Shown in pieces: positions 46,945-58,190 of a DNA stretch of 64,000 nt. The position numbers and the translations under genes are program-made. This DNA comes from Agrocybe praecox. Taxonomy: Eukaryota; Basidiomycota; Agaricomycetes; Agaricales; Agrocybaceae. The notes beneath the pieces are model-generated. The model did not search any database, was not told the origin of the DNA, and was given only the letters and a program-made list of their open reading frames with translations. Within the stretch, counting starts at the first letter, position 1, and every line of letters begins with the position of its first letter. The DNA is taken from contig CAXHKQ010000180.1 of assembly GCA_964017145.1 (NCBI GenBank), positions 62,001-126,000 of the forward strand, in the 5' to 3' direction.

Positions 46945-49066
46945 ATGCCCTCCCCGCGAATGAAATCTTCATTTGTGCAGAAGATCCCATTTCTCACCAA
47001 CGTGGTTCATGAGGATGGCGGTCTAGAACGGATATGTCACTGGAACTGCGAAAACCCTAATTTCAGTGGTCTGGAGGTACGGTACAAATATCATGCCTAC
47101 AATATGTGCTCACAAGTAAACTGTTATAGGACATGATAGAGCAGCTGGGGAAATACGAATTTAAACTTTTTGGATTCACAGGTATTTCCCGTGCGCTGTG
47201 CAACATGCAGGGAATTTTGGGACTAGCCTCAGTACGGCCCAGCCAGCAACACATCCGGATTGACATTACCCACGAAGTGGTCAGCCCAAGAAGCGACTCA
47301 GGCCGCAGCATTAATTTGCGCGTACAAAGTGATGGATATTTATGCATTCGTCAACGAAATTGCGCTAATGCGCACTGGACCCATTCGCCGTGGAATTATG
47401 GAGCCATCCAATACCACTCTTTCTCCAGTAAGTCTTTTCTTTTAACATTTGCATTCACATTAAAATATCATCTTTATCATAGATTTTGGACCCTTTAGCG
47501 GACTGGCCATCTCTTCTGACCGACTTTCGTGCAAAAATGGACAGATCGAAGGCACAACTCAGCCTCGGGGTCAACACCAGGGTAATAATAGCCGAAAGAC
47601 CAACACGATGGTTAAGGGAAAGAATTAGGAAGATTGACTCTCAGATTGGACGACACCCGTTTAGAGGTACGCCGACGGGAACCAGGAAAAGGCGACGCAT
47701 TGTATCGGCCACGATAGTCGAAGAGGAAGAATTGCTAGACGCCTCAAACGAAGACGAACCAATATTCCTGGGAGAGGGCACGTCAGACATTCCTTTGCTG
47801 CTGGAGGAACTTTGGGAACCAGTTGACCTCGATGAATTTGTGAGATGATGTAATATGTACTTTCAAGTACACATCACTCAATGCCCAAACAGAAAATCAA
47901 AGAGGAGGATCTCGATGGCATGAATCAGCCACCTTCAAGACCTGTTAGTGTCTTGTTTTCTCTCTGAATAGATATCCTAATTTTATCGACCACAGAAATT
48001 CAAATCGGAGGACGCTGTGACTTTTTTAAATAGTTATGTCCGCGCAAACGCACGAATGACGATGTGTTCGATGTCCTCCGGCATCGTGCACTTGGAATAT
48101 TTTTATTCTACAGCTACAATGAAGGAAACGAACTCAGCTTTAATCCATACCTTCCTGGACTGTAGGGATGTAATCACCTCATCGCATCTGCCATCTCGAT
48201 CGTTGCTGCGACAAATAGCTCGTATTTACTATTTGGGGTTGGTCGAAAAGGCCATTGATACAACAGGTAATTTTGTAAACTATTCAAAAGGCTTGCGGCT
48301 AATTGTAGCTACGTAGACCAGGAAACATTACACTTACCTAGGATGAACCTCTTCGAGGGGGCGCTTGATTTACTCAGCTTATGCAATGCTGTACTCTTCA
48401 GCAACGTGTTGGATGCGCGAACATACAGAGCACCGAATCAGAGGCTTGACCAGGAGCCGACCGCCAAAGAATATCGACGAATGATGGACTACGACCTCAA
48501 CGCACTCTCGCGAAAAGAGCGAGAAGCAGCTTGTTTCGCCCGCGGAATCAGCTTGCAGCTTTTATTCTGGTTTAATGCGACATACTTGGTACGGGATATG
48601 CGGACAGAGAATGAACTGCCGGACCCTTATGCATATTTATTGGCAAAGCAAGCCGTGGCAATGGCACGGCGGAAGGGAAATTATGAAGAGGCGGGTATCT
48701 CAGGGGTGCCGCGCTGTACAGTGGATCTCCTGAACAGGCAGCTCATAAATGTCCTTGAACTATATCCACCGGCCATGACGTTGTTCCGGGACGGGGTCAA
48801 TTTTACTTGCACCGATTCCATGGCCTATGATGAAGACCTATCTTACTTTAAAGTGGAACATCGAGCCAAACACAAGGAATACACCCGTAAGTTCGAGCAT
48901 CTATGAACGATTATGGGCTACTAACATATTTTCAGGTACTCAAGATTTTCGTAGACTGGGTTTAACCCAACTGGACAAACTATATTTTAAAGGTCTCAAC
49001 ATGCGGATACACGGGGACGCCCATGCTACTTCTACTACTGGTGCTAGGGCCAAACGTCGAAGGTAA
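46945..49066 (+). CDS. Intact eight-exon gene of unknown family (582 aa)
   Basis: Exons 46945-47076, 47130-47181, 47243-47427, 47483-47839, 47893-47943, 47996-48266, 48317-48886 and 48936-49066 join through 49-61 bp introns. They total 1749 nt, 582 codons plus stop, with all phases agreeing. The N-terminal half has a helical block (KWSAQEATQAAALICAYKVM), a basic cluster (GTRKRRRIV) and a strongly acidic segment (VEEEELLDASNEDEP). The C-terminal half is helix-rich and Arg/Leu-rich (LSRKEREAACFARGISLQLL) and ends in the NLS-like ARAKRRR. No signal peptide or membrane segment is obvious and I recognise no domain. Two separate genes (stop at 47848, ATG at 47881) are the alternative, but a 53-bp intron with a GTGAGA donor at 47840 joins them in frame. 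It is the cleanest gene of the right half. Confidence 0.75.
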
Positions 49067-49979
49067 TGGGACGTGATTGAAGTACAAGGATGAATATTTT
49101 TTTAGATCTCTTTTATTTTTGATAGTACGATAGCGTTTGCTCTATTTCAGTAGAAGAAATGACAATCGGTCGTCTTAAAGTAAAAGCGGACAAGCTATGT
49201 AAGCTTGAATTAAAAATAGAGAAATGATCAAATGTAGTAGACAAAGAACCCCTTTGTGGACATCGAAGCTGTGGTAGACAAATAGAGCGAAGGTAGTGAC
49301 TTATGAAGAGGGTGAGGGTAAGTGACTACACATGATAGCAAGATGATATTGACAGGTAAATACAGGGTTTGTGCTGACTGGATGAAGGCCAGCAAAATCA
49401 TGCCAGGAGCCAATACTCTATAGCGCGCGTCAACGATCTTTATTATTTTGAGTAACGTCGATTTGGAGGTTTATGAAGAACAATGAGCAGGGCCACAGGT
49501 ATTTGCAGGGCAGCACAATTATCCTGTTGTTGACGTTAGCTGATGCTGAACTCTTAGTGACATACGAAAAACACAACGCACCGGCAGGGGCACAGCTACA
49601 CCTAACGCCGTTTCGTGAGAACGAGATTACAGGATAAACTAGGCGAGGAATAACTCACAAACGCGCCTGTGTTGCATCCGAGAGCAATAATCGCCGTCTA
49701 TGCAATACAAAAGAATTCGTGGCATCAAGCTCAAAACGATACCTAAAAGTCGGTGAGAAGGAGAAACAAAACAAATGATGCGAGGGAAAGGACTCACAAG
49801 CGCGTCTATCATCCGAGGGCGTCAAAGTCTCATAATATATAGCGGGATCGGATATTGGGCTCGCGGGAGCTCCGAAACTGGAGTCAGAATTTATGTGAGA
49901 ACAAAAAGAGGGGAGTAATATAGGGCGTACTTCGGCGTCCTCATCCCATGTCTCGATAGAGACCACACAATAACCGTGG
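49067..49979. other. Intergenic stretch
   Basis: No supported gene. Short minus-strand ORFs (49228-49413, 49655-49966) lack motifs. A near-duplicate word AGGCGAGGAATAACTCACAAACGCG (49643) / GGGAAAGGACTCACAAGCGCG (49784) hints at a short tandem duplication of about 140 bp. Confidence 0.35.
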
Positions 49980-50600
49980 TCAGCCTAACATAAAACCACG
50001 AGAGACGAACGACGGCAGACGACGAGGAACGGCAGCAGCGAACGCAGATGACTAGGAGGAGGGGCAGCAGCAGACGAAGACGAGGAGCAGCAGTATGGCT
50101 GCAAGGGCGCACGGGGAGTAGCAGATGAGACGACGAGAGACGAGCGATGGCAAACGACGGCAGATGACCAGGAAGATGGGCAGTGGCAGACGAGGAGGGG
50201 CATGAGCAGCAGATAGCAGACGACCATGAAGACAACGACAACGAGGAGAAGTGAAGTACGACGACGACAACGCCAGCAGCGAATGCTGTCTTTGGCGTTC
50301 CCTGCCCCGTCAATCCACATCTGCATCTCCCGGTCGTCCCTCCTCGCTCCTCCGCATCGGTGCCTTCGTCGGTATCGGCAGTCGTCGCCCTCGTCCTCCC
50401 TGGTCATGTTCCCTCGTCGTTCTCGTCCTGTCCCTGTCGTCCTGTCGTCCTCATTCTCATTCTCATCCTCATTCTCATCCTCGTCAATCATCATCTGCGT
50501 CTCTCAGTCGTCCCTCCTCGTCCCTCTGCGTCGGTGCCTTTGTTGGTGTCGGCGGTCATTGCCTGCGCATTTTCTCAAGGGTCGTCGGTCTTCGTAGTTG
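49980..50600. repeat. Low-complexity tract with a purine/pyrimidine strand switch
   Basis: From 49980 to about 50280 the plus strand is G/A-rich (GACGACGAGGA, GGAGGGGCAGCAGCAG); from 50290 to 50600 it is C/T-rich (TCGTCCCTCCTCG, CTCATTCTCATT). The left part holds two units sharing ACGAGAGACGARCGAYGGCA (49999 and 50137). The right part holds two units sharing GTCGTCCCTCCTCG and CGGTGCCTTYGT (about 50334 and 50508, offset about 170). ORFs on both strands here are composition artefacts. Confidence 0.7.
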
Positions 50601-50777
50601 CTGTTGGTGGTTGTGGTAAGTGCAAAGAACATGTTGGTGTGCGTGGTTGTATATGTAAACAAAAATATATTGAATGAATATTAAAAGGCACGCCGAACGT
50701 TTGGTATTGAAGATAATGGCCAAACGTTGAGCCCTTTATAAGGCAAATTTCTGCAAAATGTAACACTCACCTGGTAC

Positions 50778-50806
50778 ACCCACAACCACAACCACAACCA
50801 CAACCA
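50778..50806. repeat. (CCACAA)n microsatellite
   Basis: About five tandem CCACAA units just upstream of the small gene at 50849. Confidence 0.85.
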
Positions 50807-50848
50807 CATCCATACAGCATCACACGCTCATTCCCTCATAACCTCACT

Positions 50849-51187
50849 ATGACTACCATCCGGATGCGCTACAACACCCAAGCCGTCTCATTCATCAGGA
50901 CGATTGCGGTTCAAACGGTGGCCCCCGCCTTGCGAAGGTACCACGATCGACTGGCAGCGATGGGTGGGGCATTCAATTTGGCTGCATATACCTTTCATAT
51001 AATGTGAGTATTTGACTTCTGATTGGATTACAAGTGCACTTACTCAAAATTTAGCGATGCCTTCGCCTTGGGAGTCGACGAATTGCAGGTCGTGGTCGTC
51101 GCGCACGACCGATTCGGAAACGCGCGAATGCTCTTCGCCATCTTTGAGGGAGCAGGAGGAACGACTACATGGATGATGTTCATATAA
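50849..51187 (+). CDS. Small two-exon gene (95 aa), exon 2 shared with the inverted repeat
   Basis: Exon 1 (50849-51003) and exon 2 (51055-51187) flank a 51-bp intron with GTGAGT donor and TTTAG acceptor. The total is 288 nt, 95 codons plus stop. The product starts MTTIRMRYNTQAVSFIRTI, has alternating hydrophobic strands (LQVVVVAHD, ARMLFAIF) and ends WMMFI. No domain recognised; no clear signal peptide. From 51042 onward, intron end and exon 2 lie inside the 1,027-bp inverted repeat, so a second copy of exon 2 runs off the right window edge on the minus strand (63868-63987). Confidence 0.6.
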
Positions 51188-52068
51188 GAACTTTGGGCTG
51201 CTCGTGAGTGTTCGACATGGTGTCCAGGCAATTATGCTAATTTTTTTTTCATAAGCATCCAGGTAGTTAGTTAAATAAAGAGATTCTACAATGCTATGTA
51301 CTCAGAAATTTGTCAATCACCATGTGAGATCTTATATTCGAATACACGGTAATTAAGCACATATGTCAAATGGGTATAGTGCGATCCAAGTACGAACGCG
51401 TCGCGACATTAGAAAACATACGCGTGACATATTAAAATATAAGCATGACGAACTATATATAGAAAAGGGCGAGGCTTAGCGATCATAAATAAATACTTAT
51501 GCGTGAACGTTTGTAAATGTACGTGTTCATCGAACGCTAGTGCCCAAATGGAAATGCAACTCTCTGATACATGATTTCTATATAATCAGACTGGAGATAT
51601 GCAATCACTATCATGAAAGCCATGTAGAGAGTATGTCATGATGCCAATATAAATTATAAATGCATGTTCATCGCATATTTCTTCCAAAATTATGCGGCAT
51701 GAAAGGACCGAATATTTTTCACCTGTTTGTTACGTGTTTTGGGTAGAAATAGGTTACAATTATACTGTCCAAAGTGATATTTGCATATTTTTAGATTACT
51801 ATTTATGCATAAGTTTTACGTGTTTTTTTAACTTTTTAGGCGAACAAAATTTTCAAAAATGATGTATTCACTGAATAATTTCTGTCAATTGAATAATATT
51901 TGCATAATGTTTGTGCGACTTTTTTGCATAATATTGCGTCACATTTTTGAAACTCCGACACTATAATTAGTGCATATTTTTGGTCAAATTATGTAAGACC
52001 GTGTCTATGTGGTTTTTGCTTTATTTTCACATATTTTGAGCAAAAACACGTAACCCTGCATCTAGTGA
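51042..52068. repeat. Long inverted repeat, left arm (at least 1,027 bp)
   Basis: This arm is the reverse complement of 62974-64000; every segment I compared was identical, with no indel. Most of it is AT-rich with reiterated TGCATAAT/TTATGCAT words. The inner end reads ACACGTAACCCTGCATCTAG followed by T. A 9-bp stem (GTTTTTGCT 52012-52020 with AGCAAAAAC 52039-52047) sits 14 bases before the CTAG at 52062-52065. This is suggestive of a Helitron 3' terminus, though the stem is AT-rich and its loop large. The outer limit is unknown because the partner arm reaches the window edge. Confidence 0.9.
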
Positions 52069-53530
52069 TTCAATGGCGGAAGGCGTTCCATGGGGTGATG
52101 TCTCGACGGCCAGTGCAAGCTCGCATTGAGCGAGATTCATGATATTGATACGCCCGCGCCTTCGTTGACTGCGCTGACTCCGTTCGGGTTGGTTTGGTAA
52201 CAGGTCAATGGTGGGTTGTGCTACATTAACTGCAGTACTTGTGCTTGGGTCCCTGGTATTTTCGTTGGTTGTGGATGCATTGCTGATGAGATCCACTTGC
52301 ATGTTCGAGTTGGTGTTGGGTGGCAATGTTGCTTCACAGCCCGAAGTGCTGCTGCCATCCGATACTGGGGGTGAGTTTACAATGCGCTGCTCATGTCAGA
52401 GCCTGATTGCCCTTCTTTCCCTCCGACGCAGCCCCCTCCGTATAACTGCTTGGCATCGGGTCTCCTTCCTTATGTCGATTATCCACTCATCCGGAAGGTG
52501 CCTGAGAAGTAACCCGTCCCCATCCAGGCCCCCACTCTCCTTCTGAGGGTTTGTAACCTTCCTGGTATGCCCGTTCAGCAACTCAACCTCCCCCCTCATC
52601 CCATCGTGGTGCGCAAAAAAACACCCCCCGGCTTCCGCACTTCGTCCAGATGACCGGTAGCTGCCTGCGTCTTGCGGAGTAGGGCCTGTAAAGCTTCCAC
52701 AGCCGCAGCCGATGGCGATGCAGGGGCTTCTCCACCTTCTGTCGGCGGAGGGGTTGAGGAGGCGGTCGTTGATGGTGATGTTGGCGAAGATGCGGAGTTT
52801 TCAGCCGAGCCGGAGGTATTCGATGGCAGTAGTGGCGGCAGGCCAGGTAGCACCAGCAGCATGGTGCGCTTCAGTAACCTTGCGTTGTTGAGAGGGTGCA
52901 GATAAAGCCTCAGGAACGGCACGTTCGATGGTCAAGCAGCAACTGCCGTCGAGGCCTGGACGGCTGCACTGCTACCGGCGGAGCTGCTCCCAGAAAATCC
53001 ATCGGTGCCATTCCCAATAGAGCCATCAGCACCATTTGACCCGTCCTTAAGGGGCGCATCCTTTGAAAAATAGGCATTCTGAACATCCAATGAGCCAACG
53101 CTGCGCGTCCGTGTGCCGTACATATCCATTGACTTAAAGGCAGGCGTCAGAGGCGTTGTTTCTAACGGCGAGAATAAGAGCTGCGTTTCACCTGCCTCCT
53201 CCCAAGTCTCTTTGGGCGCTGGGATGTAGCTTCTAGGGAAAGGCTTGGCCTGCTTCGAATTGGCGCTGCGGTTCCAGTTTTGAATCTGTTGAAGCGCGAC
53301 TGGAGTAAGTGAGGGGAGAGGCAGGGAGAAGGGCGGGAGGCATTTGCCTTTTGGTGTTGAAAGGCATGGGGGTTGGAAGCAAGAGGCGGAGGTTGTTCGG
53401 AAGTGGAAACGCCAAAGGTGGAGGGCCTTGTTTGGTCCTCCCGGCCCTAAAGTGCTCAGGACCCAATGACGCGCGTTCCGTTTGGGTAACTCCTCCTTTT
53501 CACTTTTGAATTTCAAACCCCCCAACTAAC
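52069..53530 (-). pseudogene. Fragment of an FHA-type gene, minus-strand copy
   Basis: Minus-strand blocks: 53525-52932 (194+ codons, ending in a Ser/Gly/Ala-rich stretch GSSSAGSSAAVQAST), then in a shifted frame FLRLYLHPLNNARLLKRTM (about 52910-52850). The YLHPLN-xx-xLLKRI motif also precedes the FHA domain in the plus-strand copy at 53.6 kb, so the two are related. Here it runs instead into Pro/Thr-rich sequence, RKTQAATGHLDEVRKPGG (about 52690-52640), and a helical block at 52599-52396. No FHA core is present, so a deletion or rearrangement has joined N- and C-terminal parts. The frame ends inside the left inverted-repeat arm. Confidence 0.45.
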
Positions 53531-53574
53531 GTTGCACCTTATAGATCCTCAACTTGATCCTCTGCCATCATTTC

Positions 53575-54385
53575 TCACCCAAAATAAGTTCTTTGGTGGT
53601 TGCTGCTTGACTGCCGAACGCGCTATTCCCGACGTTTTATCTGCATCCTCTCAACGACGTGCAGTTACTGAAACGCATCGCGTTGACAGGAGGCCCACGC
53701 CAGCGGGTGAAGATTGGGGGACGAACGAGCTTGACGTCAGCTCCCGGAGAGAAGAATGGGTTTTTTTGCTAGTAAAGTGCTGAGTAGGCAACGTGCGGGG
53801 GTTTCGGAAGATGATCGCAAGGTTCGTTGCGCTATCTTTTTCCCGTTTTTTTCGCTTCTATTTTCTCGTTCGCCGAGGTGGATTCTCAACGTCGACGTCC
53901 TTCGTGGATCGTTATAATTTCTTTCGGTGTTTGTGGCAATTTCCATTCCTATATCCCCCTTTTCGGGCACGTATATGCGGCCATATGGTATCCGAACGTC
54001 GCTCTAATCACCTCTCATTTCTTAGATCTTCGTCAAGGACATCAATAGTTCGAACGGAACATCACAGACCGAGCAGCCAAGGACATGAACCAGAGTTGGG
54101 CCAGACGGGCTCGAATTCCACGTCTTGCCTTTTCTTAGCGTGCAATTTATTCCTTTTTCACCGTCTGATGTATTTCTACCGACGTATAGGAATTCGGAAT
54201 TGACATCGCAGGCGAAGACAACAACGCCATCATCCACCGCAAAGTCGCAGCGAGGGTCGCGTGGGTGTTCAATGAGCAGGTTGCAGAGGTTCCTGAGTAC
54301 GCAGAGCAATAACAGCCCCGGATGCAGCAGCATCAAGCGTCGCTCAAAAAACAGCAGCAGCAGCAACAACACGGAGGACCAGCAC
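53575..54385 (+). pseudogene. FHA-domain protein relic (SLMAP/Far10-like architecture)
   Basis: Plus strand: FPTFYLHPLNDVQLLKRIAL (53625-53685), RVKIGGRTSLTSAPGEKNGFF, then ASKVLSRQRAGVSEDDRK (53770-53820), IFVKDINSSNGT after an intron (54027-54062), and EFGIDIAGEDNNAIIHRKVAARVAWVF after another intron (54190-54270). It then reaches a TAA at about 54309 and a polyglutamine run. This is the order KIGRQT / SKVLSRQHAE / IKDxxSSNGT / EFGIDIVGEDN of FHA proteins related to SLMAP and Far9/Far10 (STRIPAK-type complexes). FHA domains bind phosphothreonine. A 7-T run at 53761-53767 shifts the frame by one base exactly in GFF-ASK; a TGA follows NGT. No downstream transmembrane part found. Confidence 0.65.
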
Positions 54386-57300
54386 ACCTGTACGGCAGCC
54401 CCCACCGTTACGAATACCATCGGGCTGGGAGGACCTTCCTCTCTTCGTGTCAATAGGGATAACCCTTTGGACCTCAATTCAAAACTTCCTATGCCTGCCG
54501 TTGTCGTTTCCACTGAACTCACTACACAACCCGTTGACAATATAGCTGGCTTTGCCGACCCAACTAACATAGGCTTGACTTTCTCAGATAAGGAAATCAC
54601 CCTTCTGACGAGGCCTGCACAATTGCCGACTCATTGTCAGTTTCCTTTTTTTTTTTCTGCTGCATGGTCCTTTAACTTACTAATAAACTAATCCAGTGTG
54701 CCGCTATTTGGGCCTGCGCAGGGCCCTACAAACTGATTGCATGCAATCATGGTGGCAAAGCCAAAGCCAAAACTGAAGCCAAAACTCGCCACCGGAAAGA
54801 GGACGGCAGCAGAAGTGGGCAGCGAAGAAGGAGTAGCACGCGGTCCACAGTCGCCAGCGGCGATGACAATGACAACAACGGGCGGACGCGCCGCCGCCAC
54901 AGCCGCCACCGCAGCAGATGGTAGCGTGTTGCCCAGGTCAACCCCACACCCTCGACATACGGGCAGATCAAAAGCATCCAAAAAGGCATCGGCAGCTTCA
55001 ACGAGCGTTGTGGATAGCGGAGCAAGTGACGAAAGACAGGGCGAAGGTAAGTGTTTCTCTATTGGCTATAGCTTACTGGTGATTTGCTGATATATGGAGG
55101 AATTTTCGTAGAAATCGTCACCGCATGCAGTTCTAATCACGAACGTGGACAAGGCAGAGAACGTCAAGCAGCGTCCTTGTGCCTAGCGCGAGGAGAGATT
55201 TGGATGGTGGTGTAGGCATGGAAAGGAGAGGATCGACGACAGGATCAGAAGCGAGGTCGACCTACCACCGTAAATACGCTTGGTTTCAAACTCTGAATAC
55301 GCATCGCACTCGCTCGTCCATCGCTATAACTCAACAAGCTCGTCACAGCAATTTCCATCGACTTTGGATTTAGCACCGATGGCTACACCAGGGATATGCC
55401 ATCAGGAGCGTCGCCTTCGAAAGTTTCAAAAAAATTCCCCACGTCACCCGCAGTTCCTTCGATGCAGGCGCAAATTCTACTCCCACCACAGCCTCACGCT
55501 TCGCTCCCTAATTTGCCACCATCGGCTGCTCGCGCATTTAACAACGGTATGCCTGATGATATGATATCATCAAAAAGCTCGTCGCCATCCCTCTTGACAA
55601 AGGAACACGCGGATTGGTTTGGGCTCGAAAATATATAAATACGATGACGACGACAGGCAACCGCGAAGAGGAGAAGCTGCGCAAGGGGGAGTACGCGAAG
55701 AGGGTGATGAAGCATACCTGGAGGTCTCAAGTCGCGTTGGGAGGACGGATGGTCCAGCTGGATGAGTGCTGTAACGATAGGCGAATGGGAATGATATCTG
55801 GACATCAACGGCGATATTCGCGATATTTGGTTGTCGTTTAGACTTCCGTCTTCAAGGGCGTCCGTTGGTCCTGGGAGATAGAGATAGGGTCGAGAGTGCG
55901 TTGATACGTTTGAGAAAGGATTCATCGAATTAAATTTTGACTCAAAATCAGGCGAGAACGAGCTCAAGCTCCAGGCCAGGCAACACAACCCGCTCCAGTT
56001 CTCTCGTCATTCAATCTTCAAAGACAGGCCACCAGTTCACTGGGCATGAACAGCTGAATATCACCTCGCGTTTGTTTTCATTTCCGTCCTTACGTATATA
56101 CGTGAGCCTTACGCACATACATAAAACCATTTATACTATGATATCACACCGTTCTCAAGCGGTTTGAACCAATCTCGCGAGTTTGATGTCGGCCTTGGCA
56201 CGTGTCACTAGTTCACCTGCAACCTAGGGTGTTGAACCCAAATCAGCTCATAACCTCACAATGCATGCACTGATGCTTGTTTGGTAGATGAATATTACAA
56301 ATGGACATTCAAAGGTACGCTGTAAGAATGTTATATTAAAAGATAAGATGAGATGCCGTGGTTGGAATTGTAATGAATTTCGAGTGATCGAAATAAGCGC
56401 CCGCGAGGTTTTCAAATCATACGGCACGAATACTTTCACAATACGTACATTATAGGTTTTTGATGGATGTATACTACTCATACCTGCCTCGTATAAAGTA
56501 TCCCAGTCGGTCAAAAAAATTACAAGACGCGCAAGAGTCAGTATGGTTCCACACCGACGGACCTTCTCCTCGATCCCCTTTCACCTAGCTCTTCGTAGCG
56601 AGACGCGCCACGTTTGCTTAAATGACGGCCACCAGTGCTAGTGCGTATCTATTATTAGAATACTAGAAGCCCCAGAACATTTCCTCACGCAATGAAGTGC
56701 AGGGATGGGGGATACCTTTGCAAATGCGTTCTACGCATTATTCGCAGTTTCTGGACCGTCTCTGTCTTGTTTCGTAAGCGCTAGGGGTGTGTATGTAAAT
56801 GTGCCAGAGCACTGATGTAGCGTCTTAAAGGTGACTTATTGTGGGAAATATTAGTGTAAAGCGATGTTCAATTCGCTTTTCTACCTTTCAGCTTTTAGAA
56901 GTGCAAAACCGCATTGATATTCAGATTTAAGAATTTTATGGTTTGTAGCTAATATAAAAATGCTTAAGTTCAAAATCTCATCAAGAAATATTCAGAATCG
57001 GACGAGGAATTCGTGAAGTACCCTCCGCTTGTACGGTGATTGCTTTCTTCCTTGGACTTACCCTCGGTTATAGACACAGTAAAGGCCGTTTAATTCAAAT
57101 TGAATTGGATTGGATTTGACTTTGCTTTGGGTGATACAGGAAAATTTATGACTGGGTTCGTATTTTGATGGTTGGATTTGGGATATATTATTACGTGTAG
57201 ATGTCGACGTGGTTTTTCGAACATTTTAGTGACTTTGCTCGCAACGGGGCGTCGATGTTATGCCATTAACATGTGCATATAAGCTACATAATGCGTAATA

Positions 57301-57589
57301 TACTACACAGAGGTCAGGAAAGGTCCGAACGATAATTGCAGATACCGGTAAGTACCGATGTGGATTTAAACGAAGATAGGAAACTCACGAACTTGCGGTC
57401 TGCCAGAAGTTCAGCCATACCCTCCTGACTCGTTCTGCACGCCGATTGCTGTCGTCGGCGTCGCTTGCATGTGCACGGTCTCAGCATCGCATAGGGCTTC
57501 CCCGCTCCTTCGACGCGCGAACACGCAAGGCGGTACTCGGTGCAGCGGGCTGAGGGTTGAGAGGGTGAGCGGAGAGTAAGTTTGGAACA
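54386..57589. other. Stretch with low-complexity ORFs, no firm gene
   Basis: A plus-strand frame over 54200-54620 (...LDLNSKLPMPAVVVSTEL, ITLLTRPAQLPTH) reaches a donor at 54638 and may resume at 54698 with RYLGLRRALQTDCMQ. That could be another decayed gene. A Lys/Ala-rich ORF at 54749-55090 and a Pro/Ser-rich one at 55396-55638 follow. None carries a domain I recognise. From 56170 to 57400 the DNA is AT-rich and empty. Confidence 0.35.
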
Positions 57590-58190
57590 AAGATATCAAG
57601 CCTAATGCACCTGTGATGCCCATCATCCGAATATCCTTCCAACCCTCCTTTTCCTCCCCCATAAGTCAATCTCCAGTCCTTCGTTCCAAGTAAGTAGCGA
57701 AAAACGTGTTTAACTCCCTCCCAATGAGCCTGTCCAGGATTATCAAGAAACTAAGAAAATGTCGAGACGGCAAATGAAATATCAGGGCGAGTTTCGATGC
57801 TAACATACATTAGCAATCCCATGGCCTCTCGATATGGGATTCTGCGCATGCGCGACATTTCTGCTTCATTCGTTGGGCTTCGATCTTTAGAGAACGCAAC
57901 GTTGGGATCCATAGGAATTGATAGTGGCTTCGCATCCGCGAAATTGAAGCGTGCGATGATAGCGTCGATGAAGGAGCTCTGACAAAGGTTGATGGTGCGA
58001 TTTTCCCGATCGCGAGTAACCTAGATATCTAACAACCAGCCTACAGGTCCAGGTCCTAAGTCCCTCATCACATATTTCGCATTGATGTCGACTTTGTGCT
58101 TGTCGAGCAGCGCCTGTGATGTGCCTGTGACAGTGCAGTCGTCCACATAAATGGGTGAAATGACAAGTCCCTGTGACATTTGTGAAAAGA
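57590..58190 (-). pseudogene. Ty1/Copia retrotransposon reverse-transcriptase fragment
   Basis: The minus strand reads ISPIYVDDCTVTGTSQALL with the YVDD catalytic motif (58138-58149), then GWLLDI followed by a TAG, VTRDRENRTINLCQSSFIDA, ARFNFADAKPLSIPMDPNVA, YREAMGLLMYVSIETRPDIS, another TAG, NPGQAHWEGVKHVFRYLLGT and GGLEGYSDD. This is the C-terminal part of Copia RVT_2 running into the RNase H start. Two internal stops and a frame change upstream of YVDD show it is dead. No LTRs, integrase or gag identified nearby. Confidence 0.9.

Noticed and set aside
47849..47880. A boundary between two genes (stop at 47848, ATG at 47881)
   Set aside because: A 53-bp intron at 47840-47892 with good splice sites joins both parts in frame, and a 32-bp intergenic gap would be atypical here. 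One gene is preferred.
50226..50677. Several 100-plus codon ORFs in three frames and both strands
   Set aside because: They are products of GA/TC-rich low-complexity DNA lacking stops; no protein-like pattern or splice structure.
57411..57669. Minus-strand ORFs starting MGEEKEGWKD and MTYGGGKGG as genes
   Set aside because: They are the tail of the Copia reverse-transcriptase relic read in other frames.
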